Shown here one piece after another: positions 35,795 through 48,800 of a stretch of DNA of 64,000 nucleotides. The notes under the pieces were generated by a model. The model was not told where the DNA came from. It did no database searches and saw only the letters and a program-made list of their open reading frames with translations. The DNA lies in assembly GCF_037975245.1 (NCBI RefSeq), contig NC_092580.1, positions 33,071,001-33,135,000 on the forward strand, written 5' to 3'. Source of the DNA: Apostichopus japonicus (taxonomy: Eukaryota > Echinodermata > Holothuroidea > Aspidochirotida > Stichopodidae). A program made the position numbers and the translations under genes. How positions within the stretch are numbered: position 1 is the stretch's first letter; every line of letters starts with the position of its first letter.

Positions 35795-37775
35795 CAGAGT
35801 TGGGGACTCGAGTCAGGGACTCGGACTCGAGTCCGACTCGAGTCGCAAATTTTAGGACTTGAGACTCGACTCGAGACTCGGCTGTCAGAGACTTGGGATT
35901 TGACTTGAGACTTGCCCAAAAAGTTAGCAAAGACTTGGGACTTGACTTGAGACTTGCCTTCAAAAGACTCGGTTTTTCTACTAGAGACTTGTTTGTATTT
36001 CACAATTTTCTAATCATTAAATAACTTCATAGGTTGATATCGATAATAAATAATTATGGTTTCGTGTACGCAGGGCCGTCTTAAGTGATCACCGGGCCCT
36101 GGGCCCGGCAATGGAGTGGGGCCCATCAATCAAGTGAGTTCGAAAAAAGTTGCGTCAAAAATTGACATCCTTGACAATCGCTCCAGCATAGACATGCCTG
36201 CATTTACCACCCCTCCCTATGTCGCGCATAAAGCATAAAACTTTAGCTGAATAACATACGTGATATATCTAAAAATTAAATACATTATAGAAGAGAAATC
36301 TTCCAGTTGCCCTCCATCCCTTCCCTAACAATACTGACTTACCATTTGTAACACCCTTGTGTTGAGTCTTTGAACTGAGAGGGGGGTGTAGGCGGTTTTA
36401 CACTATCTAACGCAACGTAGTCGCCAAGAACATGAAGTATTTTTAAGGGAGGGCCCGAGGAACATGAACTTATAGCATGCTCCTCATGGTGAAACATAAT
36501 TGCACCTATTAGGTGAATTGAGTGTACTGTTAATGGTAGGAGAGACTAGCGTAGGTTCTTATGACCAACTAGACCGGTTTCTGCTTTCAAACTTCATAGG
36601 AGGAGCTTCATCAGTAGTAGCCTTTGAATATTTTATATTCGGCCTGGGCGTCTCATTCTCAAATTGCATCTATTTTCTGTGCACAAGTTTTTATGGACTC
36701 ATGGTGCAGCTATAAGAGCATCTAAAAGAGCTTCGTGTGAACCTTGAGAGTCAGTTGATTCTTCGTTAGTACGAAACCTTGAGTTAACAAGTAAATCTTT
36801 GAGATTTTGGGCCCTATTGTAGGCTAGAATCGGTTCTTTTGGAAACAGTTTGGATAATTGTTGCGTGTTGCGAGATTAAGTGCCAATGTTTCTAAAGTGT
36901 TTTTTCAAATGCGTGGTTTTGATATCGGGTGTAAAGGTGAGCTTGAACACAAGTGGTGGTTACTTTTGTTTAGGTTTGGTAGTGAGGTATTGCCCACGGT
37001 TTTCAAATTTTATGCCTTTCGTGGCTGAGGCAATTTCCTCTTTCTTATAGTTACGGAGTAACAGTTTCTCTGTGTAAGCCTTCGGGGCATTGTATATTCC
37101 AGGGTTGCCAACTCAGATTTGAATATTTAATGTCAAACTCTCAAGTGTTTCACCAACTCTCGTCACAAGTTGTCAAGTATCGAATTCAATCAGGCATAAT
37201 GGCCAATTCAATAAGTTTTCCTCCCAGATTAAGACACGGGGTTACTGTGATTGCGGGACCCCTGACATCGCGGGGCCCTGGGCCAGGGCCCAGTGGGCCC
37301 ATGCGTTAAGACGGCCCTGCGTGTACGCTCGAATTACGAGCGCCCAACGACGACTACAGGCGTTACCATAACTACCATTGGCTTGGTTGAATATTCCATC
37401 CAGGGCTGCTGTTTGGCTGAAAGTTGGCCTTTTTCAATAAAACAGTGGCTAGCAAATTTTGAGGTAATTTGTTCCGTGGCGTGTGCCCCGGTTTTGCTAT
37501 TCGGCTGTTTAATTTATACCACATAATTCCTGGAACACTGTTACATTATTCGTAGCCTGCATCATTGTATTCAAACTTCAAAGACTTGAGACTTGACTTG
37601 GGACTTGCTCATAGGGACTTGAGACTTGACTCGAGACTCGACCTCCAAAGACTTGAGACTTGACTTGAGACTCGCTCAAAATTTTCAAGGTGACTTGAGA
37701 CTTGACTTGAGACTTGCTGGTAAAGACTTGAGACTTGACTTGAGACTTGCAGCTAGGGACTTGTTGACAACTCTG
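35795..37775 (-). mobile_element. Nested hAT composite element, copy 2 (outer element)
   Basis: Inverted, near-identical copy of 17852-19838, with ends CAGAGTTG/CAACTCTG and 8-bp target duplication GTATCGAG at 35787-35794 and 37776-37783. Its target sequence differs from copy 1, so it is a separate transposition. It carries the same inner element at the same internal position. Confidence 0.92.
36071..37319 (-). mobile_element. Inner hAT element nested in the composite, copy 2
   Basis: Ends CAGGGCCGTCTTAA and inverse, flanked by CGTGTACG at 36063-36070 and 37320-37327. This 8-mer is the complement of the CGTACACG seen in copy 1, so both composites descend from one nesting event. Confidence 0.92.
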
Positions 37776-37855
37776 GTATCGAGTGCGTCTGATATACGAA
37801 CGTACGTAGTACGTACGTACGTACGTCTATGATGATATGCACTGTACTGTACTGA

Positions 37856-38085
37856 TAAAAACAGGTGAATTTCACTCCATGGGAGTGATCACTGAGCACA
37901 TTCCGGTATTAGAGTGAATTTCCACTCCATTGGAGTAAATCTTAACTCCTAATAGAGTTATATTCACTCATATTAGGAGTGAGGGTTAACTCCAATAGAG
38001 TTAAATTTCACTCTTAATTTGAAGTGCGCCGAGTGATCACTCCAATGGAATGAAATCCACTCATTTGTTTTTAGAGTGTTGCTAG
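37856..38085. mobile_element. Palindrome-dense MITE
   Basis: Terminal inverted repeats of about 45 bp (AAAAACA..TGA..TTTCA(C/T)TCCAT..GGAGTGATCACT). The interior is a chain of short palindromes built from ACTCC..GGAGT, such as TAACTCCAATAGAGTTA. Non-coding. A target duplication was not identified. Confidence 0.65.
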
Positions 38086-38466
38086 ATATATGAAGAAGAA
38101 ATTTACATACCAATACATGTTATCGGTCATCGATTGGCACAAAAACCCAGATTCTGATGACAGCTGCCTCAAGAAACCCAGTAAATGGACTAATTAGCAC
38201 CGAGCCACCAATGTGGACCATTACCGAGACATCGATGCGTGTTAGTCTTCCATCCCCTTCCTCTAATGCTATTTAAGTCCACATGTGGGCATATCCTGCA
38301 AACCTACCGGTAGCCCACAGGGGTTTGAGTTGGGAGAAAGGCCTTGACAGCTTGAAACGACAAATGATGCCAACTTCCCTCAAGTTAAAAGTCTGGCTGA
38401 GTTGGCAAGGCCAGTCAGCATGAAAGAGAAAAAACTTTTTTTGCATTTCTGTCACCAAAGTTGCAC

Positions 38467-39098
38467 ATCTTTTTGGTTGCTATTTTGCCTCACAGGTGCA
38501 ATCTCCTGCGATCTGGGGGGTGCTGAAATCTCAAATTTTCTCTGTACGCTCCGCGCCAACCAAGGTGGCGCTCCGCTTAGATAGTAACCTCCGGCCCCCC
38601 CCCCACAAGAAAGAACAGCCCCCATGCCCCCCCCCACTCAAAAAATCAAAGCTACGCCACTGTGCGTGTAATTTTTTGTAAAATAAATTCGCAAAAAGAG
38701 TACACCATCATTCTGATAAAGTGAAGGTGAGAGGGGCACTCTGACTGCATCAATAGTCTCCATCTGGAAGGGGGCATCCAAGATGAAATGGCCTGGAGTA
38801 GCCTGGTAAAAAGTAGTTTGCATCACCACCTACTCCCCAAAGACGTAAATCCCAGCTCATTGCTCGAAATTGCAAATATATGCCCGGCAAACCATGAATA
38901 CATGATTTATTGGAAATAAATTTTACTCTGAACTTTCACGTAAAGTAGCACCAGATTGCACCGAGGACCTCCATATTTTGTGAAATTTTCAAAAGGGGAG
39001 GGGGCACCCACTCCCCTTAGACCCCTCCCCAGGACGACGATTAGGCATTTCCAATCTGGGCCCCCCCTTCGGCGAAATCCTGGATCCGCCACTGCTCT
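38467..39098. mobile_element. hAT-like fragments
   Basis: Right-type ends GCTACGCCACTG (about 38650) and GGATCCGCCACTG (about 39085), with the module TACGCTCCGCGCCAACC..GGTGGCGCTCCGCTTAGAT at 38551-38590 that is shared with 35484-35524 and 56350-56680. Poly(C) runs interrupt it. Confidence 0.55.
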
Positions 39099-39099
39099 A

Positions 39100-41573
39100 A
39101 AACAGCAAGCTTGTAACACGTTAATAACACAGATGATGCGAGCACAGATTTACAAACCGCGTTCAGCGAGTTGCTTACAAGCTAGCATATATAAGTCTAT
39201 AACATTCAGCATCTCTTGTGTATAGTGTTCTTTCGCTGGTGTGTGCCGGTGTCGGGGAGGCTTAAGGGGGGGGGGGGAGAGGAGCCGTGTGGCAAGTGTC
39301 GTGTCGCAAGGGTGGGTTTGCAGGAGATGGCCCCTAAAACGTCTGTTTGTGGAAAGACATACCCTTTTATCAGGCCGGGGTTTAGCAGGAATTCGTGACA
39401 CCTTTCTTGTTAATACTAATACTTACACCCAAAAAGGGAGAATTTGGAGTTAATTACTGTTTTATTAGCACAATCTTGTGTTTATTAGAGTTTCTTGTAC
39501 AGCAATTCCTCAGAATGCACTATTTGACGTTTATTTTTTCTTCTTCTGGGAGTGGACCCCAGATCGCCCTACATAGGGATCTTTAACAATGACCCCAGTG
39601 CATCCCCCTCCTACATAAAATCTATCATTCGCCTCTGGCCCTTTCACAAAAATTCAGCACCATATACCTTAATTTGTCGGGGCAAACTTTGAACTCTCCC
39701 CCCCCCCAACACTATTGAAATCACTGTTGAAATGCACATTACGCCCCCCCCCCCCCCCCGCGTGTCCGGTTTTACGTCTTCCCAGATCTTCCTGTGGTTG
39801 TTCATTGCCTAGAGTACTGATATATAGGTTGATATGGCAACCTATACATCACTCAACTTCAACCAACCATATCTATATAGAGTTAGGCTCAAGATATTTG
39901 AGAAGTAATTTTCATATTTCAGTATAGATTACTTTGTTTTCCTTATTGCCGTGTCACTAGCATATCTCATAACTCTGTATTCCGGTTGTCAAGAATTGAC
40001 CTTTTTGGATTGCAAAAGTGCTGTAAACTTTCTGAAAATATTTGAATACACATCTTGATAGCATGTTTCTTATTTCGTAAAAATGTCGAAATTTGTATCT
40101 AGCAACAATGTATCCACAGATGTTGTATCTGGCAACACTGTGTACCCAACTCACCTATACCAGACTAGTGAGAGTGACGAAAATCTGGCACGAAAGTGAT
40201 TAAAGAGAAAATGTTTTAAAAAATAGTCAAAAGTGGAAAGTTTTCTAACATTCAGACGATCGGTGATGCCAATCAATTAGGAAAACCGGAATTTACTTTA
40301 TTATATAGATTATGATTAATCGAACGATTTCAAACAATGCTTATGCTTCTCGACGAGAATTGAAAATTTTCTTAAAAAATATTAACTCTGTCAAAATTGA
40401 TATCCCAGACCGGAGAAATAATAAGCATATATGTTCCTATAGATAACATTGATCGATCTGAAGTTTGTATTTGTTTTTATAACATTACCTAGACTCTTCT
40501 AAACCCGACAAACTGTGCGATTATATATGAATCTACCCCGTGACGGACCTGGATATAGATAATGGCCCGACGGGACTTTGCATGTTCCCGACAACGGAGA
40601 AATTTCGATAAACGTCATGGTTTCCGACATCCTTCGCTCTCCCCCGATGGAAAATCATTCCTTGGGATACTCACCACGACGCCTCCATCCCCCACCACCT
40701 CCACCCCCCCCCCCCCCGCGCCAACACGCATGCTTCCAATTGTACAAACACATGATGCATAAGCTTTGCACACTTAGTACCCGTACCTTACTAACAAAAC
40801 GCCATCATTTTTAAAATACTCTTTTGCAGGGCTTTGGTGAACAAACCAACTAGAATGGCTTACAAGTGGGATGACCATCACACACAACATTATGTTAAAC
40901 AGACTAAAACTTAAATATTCATTCCATGAAAAACTGAATGGCAAAAAGAATACAAATAGTCCTTAAAGAAACTGAAATATTTAGCACTGCTTTCACAGCA
41001 GCTCGCACGGATAACAATCCACTTTGGGTGCACATTTTTGCGGCTTTATCTCTCTCTCTTTTTTGGGGGGGGGGGGAGGGGGGCATGCCCAACAAACTCA
41101 ACACTATTGCCTCCGTAACCTCCGAAGAATTTGGCTCCACCCAGACTTGACGCTTCGTCTTGTCATGCAGTTTGTGTGGGAATAAATAATATAAAACAAA
41201 ATACTATCGGTGGGGGTTTCTGAACCAGTCTTTATAAAGATAAAAGCAAGGTTCAGCACTAATTGTTGTTTTGCTGGCACAACTTCGCTGTACTGTACAA
41301 ATGAATACTTTATTGTCACGCTTCGAAGTATTTGTTTGGACATTATGGGCTGCAGTATTAAATAACTTATTTTTGTTAAAGTTTCAGTATTTTTGTTACT
41401 ATAATATTTCAAAAGAAAGAGTGCCTTGAAGCGTAGCAGGAAAGTACCGTATATAGTGTGGTATTATATATTAGAATATATGAGACCCGTTGTAGTACAT
41501 ATATATATAGACACATATATATATGTATATATAGACATATATATAAATGTATATATAGACATATATATAAATG

Positions 41574-41625
<52 letters not shown>

Positions 41626-41641
41626 CATATATATATGTATA

Positions 41642-41694
<53 letters not shown>

Positions 41695-43960
41695 TACATA
41701 AGGTGCAACACGCAACACGGGGCTATGATTCTGCCCAATCTGCTCACCTCTAGTGCCAGCTGCGAGTTTTGTTACATATGGTTGCTATATGATAAAGACC
41801 TAGTCTATATGTAATGTTCGTTTGAAGCCAGTTAAATGCAATATAAAAGAGTAATAGGCATAGCTCGTGACATTTTTTGACCGTAAAGGCGCAATATATA
41901 CGTTACGTCGGGGGGGGGGGGAGGGGTAGAACCATATCAGGGGAACAGCCCCTCCCCCAGTGGCAGAGTATTACAAAAATTCCTAGTACCGTACATAAAT
42001 ATATATATAACATGTATGCGGTACAACCAACAGTCAAAATCTCTTCAACATTGTTTCCAAAGTTGAAAAATATAGTATTACACTCTCCGTGTTTACAAAA
42101 TTTCTTAGAGAGGGAAGGGAACCCCTCGCCTGGATGACATATCGTCATATGCTGATGAACCATCAGAAATTCGAATGAGAAATAATCACCCTTCATTTTA
42201 CCAAAATACCTCAAAGGAGGGGAGATCCCCGTGGCCAGGATTTCACACCCCCCCCCCTCCCCCGTACCAAACTGGAGGATTCGCCCGTGTTTATGACCAT
42301 ATAGTGACGATAAGATCATATCAAATTGACCTCCGGTTGTAATAACTGCACGTATGTTACTCTTCATGTTTGATGTCTCACCTTTAAGATAAAGATTGAA
42401 GAATGATATCAATGTATTTCTCAGAGAGTCTGGTTTATCTAAGATTAATTTAATCTATAAGTAGATAGTCTGTACATAAGGTATCTGAACCTCGACTGGC
42501 GAATCATGACGAGACCGTGAATCTCCCCAATAGTAGTAGTAATTTGTAGTTTCTTGTATTGAAGCATGCATGCGACAATGCATAGCAACTACGACACGTT
42601 TTGTGATGGTTGACTCGGTAAAAGATTATACCATAATACTTAATAATAGCACATGCATTCTTCCACACTAATATATTAACATACATTCCAACGGCACTAA
42701 TAACAGCATAGGCTGACACGTGGTTTGGCACTTAGATATGACGACAACGAAAATATTAACAGCAACATCGATAATGTTGAAGATGGGTACATTCTGCGGC
42801 AAGTATTTGGTGTACTCTACTGGATGTTAGGTCATTTGTAAGCGCGGGATTCGTCCGTTTTACAGAACTTCACAATGATCCGCATCAACTTTCAAACTGC
42901 AAGCATCTACTAGGTAAAGAATATCGAAACGCCACAATATTAAAACTTATCGACACTATTATTGCCACCGCGTGTATTGCGCATTTTACGTAAATGCACA
43001 GGAATTTTAAATTTAGCAAACTCACAAGTTGGAATGGGGAGTGGGCTGGTGGATGGGGCGCGGGGGAGTTGAAAGGAGTGCAGGTGCCTAGGTGTGTTCC
43101 AGAATCTGCAATCATTTCAGATATTTATGTTCCTCTGGAATATATCTCAGAGACCTGGTTGGGTTATGGGGAACTACTGCTGGGAACCTGCAGAAGTTTT
43201 AGAGATTTCGTATTCTCTCGTAACGCTGATTTCAAGTATAAGTTAGTCAGTTGAAGTACTTCGAAATTACTCCCGTCTTTCCTCTTGCTCTTTTAGCCAA
43301 TAACTTGTAGTAACTACCTCCTCAACCCCCCCCCCCCCCCTCCTCCGCAACTCCTATTCACTTCAGATAGATCATCATTTTACCACTAAGTTTTCTCTAT
43401 TTCTGTGGTTGATTCTTTCAGTTGAAATGAAAGTCGGAAGAGGAAGAATGGCTGATTTGGATCTAATTTGGCTGATAATTCAGAAAGAATATAACACGAT
43501 TATTTATATAAAAAACGTTGGGGGACCACGGGTGTGCCTGTAGCGAGAGGGGAGGGGAGATGGCACATTGACTCCTCAATGAAGAGTAAAGAGTTTCTTT
43601 GTGTTGGAATAATAACTAAACTTGTATTCTGTATTACTTTCTTTTAACATACAATGATTATGTTACAAGATATACAAAGTTACTCATGATATACTTTACT
43701 GAAAACTGATAACCCAAAAAATTGGTACCAAGTCACAGCATACGATAGCAGAGTAGTGCCCTGAGCACCCAACAATGTACTCAAACAAATAAACCACACT
43801 TCCCAACTTAATTATCAATAAAAACATGCAATTAACTGGATTAAAATTCAAATATACAAAACTATCACTGCCTTTCAGTTTTACAACTTGTAGGTAACTT
43901 AACCCTTAATTGTCAGTTCGGCTCCCTGACACAAAAAGTGTTTTCCTTTTCTTGTTTTAG
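39100..43960. other. Repeat-poor to low-complexity region, no gene recognised
   Basis: Contains poly(C)/poly(G) runs and a long TA/GA microsatellite at 41497-41690. The 169-codon minus frame at 42412-41903 has no domain resemblance and ends in a translated poly(C) tract, so I do not call it. Confidence 0.5.
41497..41690. repeat. (TA)n/(GA)n/(TATG) compound microsatellite
   Basis: Nearly pure TA with TATG and GAGAGAGA interruptions. Confidence 0.93.
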
Positions 43961-44042
43961 AAAACATTTAATGCATGTCCGTCCAAACGAAGTGCATGGA
44001 ACCAAGAAGATAAAGACTTCATTAAGGAGTTATCGCAGTTAT
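43961..44042 (+). CDS. Orphan candidate internal exon
   Basis: A pyrimidine-rich acceptor (CTTTTCTTGTTTTAG) precedes 82 open bases that end at a strong donor, T|GTAAGT. One frame reads KTFNACPSKRSAWNQEDKDF..., with a W-x2-ED-x2-FI pattern faintly like a Myb/SANT helix. No partner exons were found nearby on the plus strand, so it may be an exon of a gene elsewhere, part of a dead retroelement or chance. Confidence 0.3.
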
Positions 44043-45886
44043 GTAAGTAATGGTCTTCTGCTATGAGGATATAGTTATTTCATCCACTATAGTGATACTA
44101 TGAAGCAACTGTAGACTTTTTTGATACTGTAAACATTATAGCTAATGACTGAACACACTTTTTGTAGGACCCTATCCTACTCACGGATAGACTACTGTTT
44201 GGAGACCTTATGGAGACATTGGTTTTATTATTAAACTTTGCGCTCAACAGTGTATGTTATAGACTTCACAGCTTCTAGTGTCTACACATTAGAGAGCTAA
44301 TTCATGGATGACCAATCATTTAATGAATATTCATGAAGATGGGAGACGATTGCCTCCATTTCGTTTCACAACATTCTCTGGAGAGAATAATTTGCCAAAT
44401 ATCTCGGCAGTGTCATGCAAAATAAAATAATAATCATAAAAAACTTGTGGTTTGAAAGGAGCAGATCATCATCATTCTGTTGAATATGGAAGATTAAAAG
44501 TCGTTGTTATGTTAAAATATTGAAACTTAAAATACACACAATAACCCCATTCAGTTACTTTAATACTTTAACCAGGCAGTCCAATATTGCAATCAGAAAC
44601 AATAACATGTTCTTCACTTCTCATCATAACACAGAACACGGTAAAATGCTAGTATATAATTACTGTTGCAATCTCCACAAAGAGCTCCTCCCTGCAACTC
44701 TCACAACTAACAAACAAATGACCCAATCTCTTCATACCTTTAGAGTGAAACTTAACTCAAATAAAGGAACAGCTCATTTCTTTCCAAGGCCAGACTGAGA
44801 TTAAATAACTTCTGGTTTTCTTTTAAATGTAATATACTTCAGTGTTGAAAAATAATGAAAGGAAGCAATCACCAATCTTCTACTTAATATCATTAACAAT
44901 GCATCAAATATGTAAATCAAATCAAATGATTGGGGAGAGGTACATCGTTTTCTTATGATACATACATGGTAAATTTTTGAAAGTCCCTACTTACTAAATT
45001 TCTGTATATGAACATCAGTAATAAAGCCAATAGCATTGGCTCAAAATACAAAGGAGTTACACAGTCAGCAAAACAAACTCATACAAGCAGAACGCCTTAT
45101 TCAATGCTTTTGTCTACAAAGTTGTCAGACAATGGCCTGTTACCCTAACCTTGGCTTCTGCCCAAAGATTAAGAGCTCTTGTAAAAAAAAATTATGTCAA
45201 CAGGAACTGCCTTATTGTATGAATGAGTTTATGGAGGTTCTTCTACTAAAAACTGGACATCCACATGCCACAAACTACAGTAAATATATCAAAATTTCAT
45301 CTTGACAAAGCGTTACATATATACAAGATGGCACATTTCAGTTTGAACAATTAAAAATGTGTCCCCTCTATACATAAGCGATTCCTACAAATTTCTTAGC
45401 TTAGATAAGACTGATCGGGCAATTGCACTGTAAATGTAGCTATCATATGCAGACATATTGATGTGTTGACAACTGATTGCTCTGATCTGATTCGTTTTCC
45501 ATATAATTTTCCATGTAATGTCATTTGTTTCAGTATGAGGGGTGAGAAACCTTTCTACACCTGTATGGAGGGAGACCTTTTGAATGAGTGGTCTTTTTTT
45601 TTTAAATTTTGGTCAGGAATCTAATACTTTGATGAAAGTTTTGTAGTCAACTTATCTTTGGTCTGAGTTAATACTTGTCATTAGCATGTATGTGTAAAAA
45701 CTACATTTCAAAAGGTTTCTACTATGTACACTTGTGTTTTCATTTGAATAATGCCTCTAACAGAATAACACAGAACAATTCCCCACAATTTACATCAACC
45801 TTTACTATATGGCAAGTAATCTTCCTGTCTACTTTCATGTGCAATATTAATACAAAAATAACTTCTTAACTGTTTTGAGTTTTCCA
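44043..45886. other. Non-coding 3' side of the minus-strand zinc-finger gene
   Basis: AT-rich; its right part is probably the 3' UTR of the gene at 55038-45887. No other gene recognised. Confidence 0.5.
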
Positions 45887-48800
45887 TTATAAATAGCTGC
45901 ACTGCTGAGGTGTTTCTTCTGTGTTAATATCTGTGTGTGATCTTTTATGTTTCTTCAATGTACCAGATTGAGTGAACTTTTTATCACAGAGGTTACACTG
46001 AAAAGGCTTCTCGCCTGTGTGTGTTCTTTCATGCGATTTCAAGTTGCCTGTAACAGAGCACTCCTTTTCACAGTAGCTGCACCTATAAGGTCTCTCACCC
46101 GTGTGTATTCTTTTATGTATTTTCAATGTTCCGGACTGAGTAAATTTTTTATCACAGTAGCTACAAGTGTAAGGTTTCTCCCCTGTGTGTGTTCTTTCGT
46201 GTGCTTTCAAATTTCCAGGGACAGAAAACACTTTATCACAGTATGTACACTTACAGGGCTTTCCTCCTGTGTGTATTCTTTCATGGATTTTCATTGTTCC
46301 AGATTGAGTAAATGTTTTTCCACAGAAGCTACATTTATAAGGTTTCTCCCCTGTGTGTGTTCTTTCGTGTGCCTTCAAGTTTCCTGCAACAGAAAACATT
46401 TTATCACAGTATGTACACTTACAAGGCTTTCCTCCTGTGTGTGTTCTTTCATGTACTTTCAATGTCCCACACTGTGAAAACCTTTTGTTACAGAAGCTGC
46501 ATTGAAAGGGTTTTTCTTCGGTATGTGTTCGTACATGTGTTCTGAGATTTCCAGTCACAGAGAACATTTTGTCACAGAAGCTACATTGATAAGGCTTTTC
46601 TCCTGTATGTACTCTCTCATGCACTTTTAAATTACCTTCAATTTTAAACCTTTTCTCACAGTATGTGCACTGATACGGCTGCCCTCCTATGTGTGGTGGT
46701 CTTTCATGTACTTGCAAAGTGTCTGGAGTTGGAGAATTTTTGTCCTGTTGATAAGGTTTCCCTGACGTTTGTTTTATTTCTTGTGCCGGCAAATTACCGG
46801 GTTTAGACGTTTTGTCACATTGATAAGGTTTCCCTTCCGTATGTGTTTTTTCATTTGCTGGTAGAGTCAAAGGGGGTGTAGGTATTTTGCCACTCTCACA
46901 AGGTTTCTCTCCCCCATACATTCTCTGATGTGATTGCAAAGCCCCAGGGGGTGGAACACATAACTTGTCACAGAGATAAGGCAGCCCAATGATATGTCTT
47001 TCATGTGATTGTAAAGTCCCAGGAGGAGGTCCAACACACATTTTGTCACATTGATACGGTTTCCCTCCATTGTGTGGTCTGTCGTTTGTTTGTAAAGTTC
47101 CAGAAGGTGAAGATATGTTGTCACACTGGTAAGGCATGGCCACTATATGTGTTCTCTCATGCAATGGCAAAGGTCCAGGTGAACACATATTGTCGCACTG
47201 GTTATACGGCATCGCCACTATATGTGTTCGTTCCGGTGGCAGTAACGGTGCCGGAGGTGAACGCATTCTGTCATATTGATAAGGGGGCTCTGCTGTACCT
47301 GCTGTTGCATGACCAGGATGGATGATGCCAACGTTAGACTGTTCCGTTCTACGTGGTAGGCTTGAAGCATCTCCTGCCACTGTTCCTCCATTACTTGTTG
47401 CATCCTCCAAACTCATTGGTAGGCAATAATAGTAGCTCTCCACTCTTGCTTGGTATTCTTCTTGCTTAATACACTGTAGTCGTCCTCGGGCGAATGTAGG
47501 AGCAATACACACAGGGGAGTGTACTCGAGGTCCTAGAAAAAATAAAAGCTACATGGTTACATTAGTTCCGAGCCCAATCTTTATACCTTACTTATCATAG
47601 TTATTAAACATTCTTTTAATGAAATTTTAAACTAAAGCCAAAACTTTGGATATGAAGGATCCAGCTACTGTACTGTACAAAGCTTACAATCTTCAGGTGA
47701 TCTTATGCTGTCTAGATACAAGCAATGTGTTCGCTTCACTATAGTCAACAGTCTGGGACGCAGTGGGTGGTAATTGTTCTCTGATATTAAAGATATTCTG
47801 AATTATAGCATACTGTTCATACTACACTAGAAGGTACTGTACTGTAAACTCCTTTCGGGGTGGCGGTTAACTGTTCATGCACAATACAAATGACCATTCT
47901 TTGCTTTTGGTACTTTCTCATATTTAAGGGAAGACTGTTCTTGACTTTTTAACAGGATAGCTGGATTGATTTTGGAATCTCCTGTCAGCTTTGCTGAGGC
48001 AATATCATTAAATATTTTTAGGTTGGTATTTGCTTTTTGCTTGTATCTTTGCATCACTACGACCTAGTGATTTAGCCATGTAACACTCAAACTTTCTCCC
48101 TTGATTTACATGGCTACCATAATTTGGTTGATCCTAGCGATTAGTGACTTTTAGTGACTTTATTCAATCCTTTACAGGAAATTTTGTGTCCCACAAATTT
48201 AGGTGTTGTAGTACTACTGCAGTACTTAACTTGCAAACTTAATGCTGATACTTTTCTCAATTTTATTCTAAGTGCAAGTTTGGTGGATGAATACAGTAGA
48301 TTACAGTATGTTGTCAGTTTCAATCTTTAATTTAATGTTCCTCTATGGCACGATCAGATTCTGCTTGTAGCTAATACAATTCAAATTCATAAAGAGCAGT
48401 ATTAGATAATATATTCAAATGGGCCTGAAGCTCTTTTAATATAGAGAAAAGTAAAGAATTTCACTTATTTCAGCTGAATAAAAGAAGACCATACCAAGTT
48501 TGTGCACTGAAACAAATATTTGCTAAGCTGAACCTGCCTGTCAGTGTAAAGTCCTGTGCCCATTTATCATGTTTTGTTTGCAGGGGGGGGGGGGGGGTGT
48601 TCATTAATGAAAGTCAACCACTTCACTTAGAGAGAGTAAGATGTTATCATGACCTAGAACTTGCCTACCATTTAATCCATTGAATAATTTACTGTTCAAA
48701 TTTTGTGAACCAGTTTTGAAGTCTCTGATATTTGTCACTTAACAACATACTTTCTTTCAAGTGTAAAAAGTGTGATACAGTTTGAACTTTGAAACTAATT

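Noticed and set aside
41903-42412. 169-codon open frame on the minus strand
   Set aside because: No domain or family resemblance, biased by poly(C) and low-complexity ends, no splice context.
45947-46477. 176-codon plus-strand frame opposite the zinc-finger array
   Set aside because: Antisense shadow of the repetitive C2H2 coding sequence.
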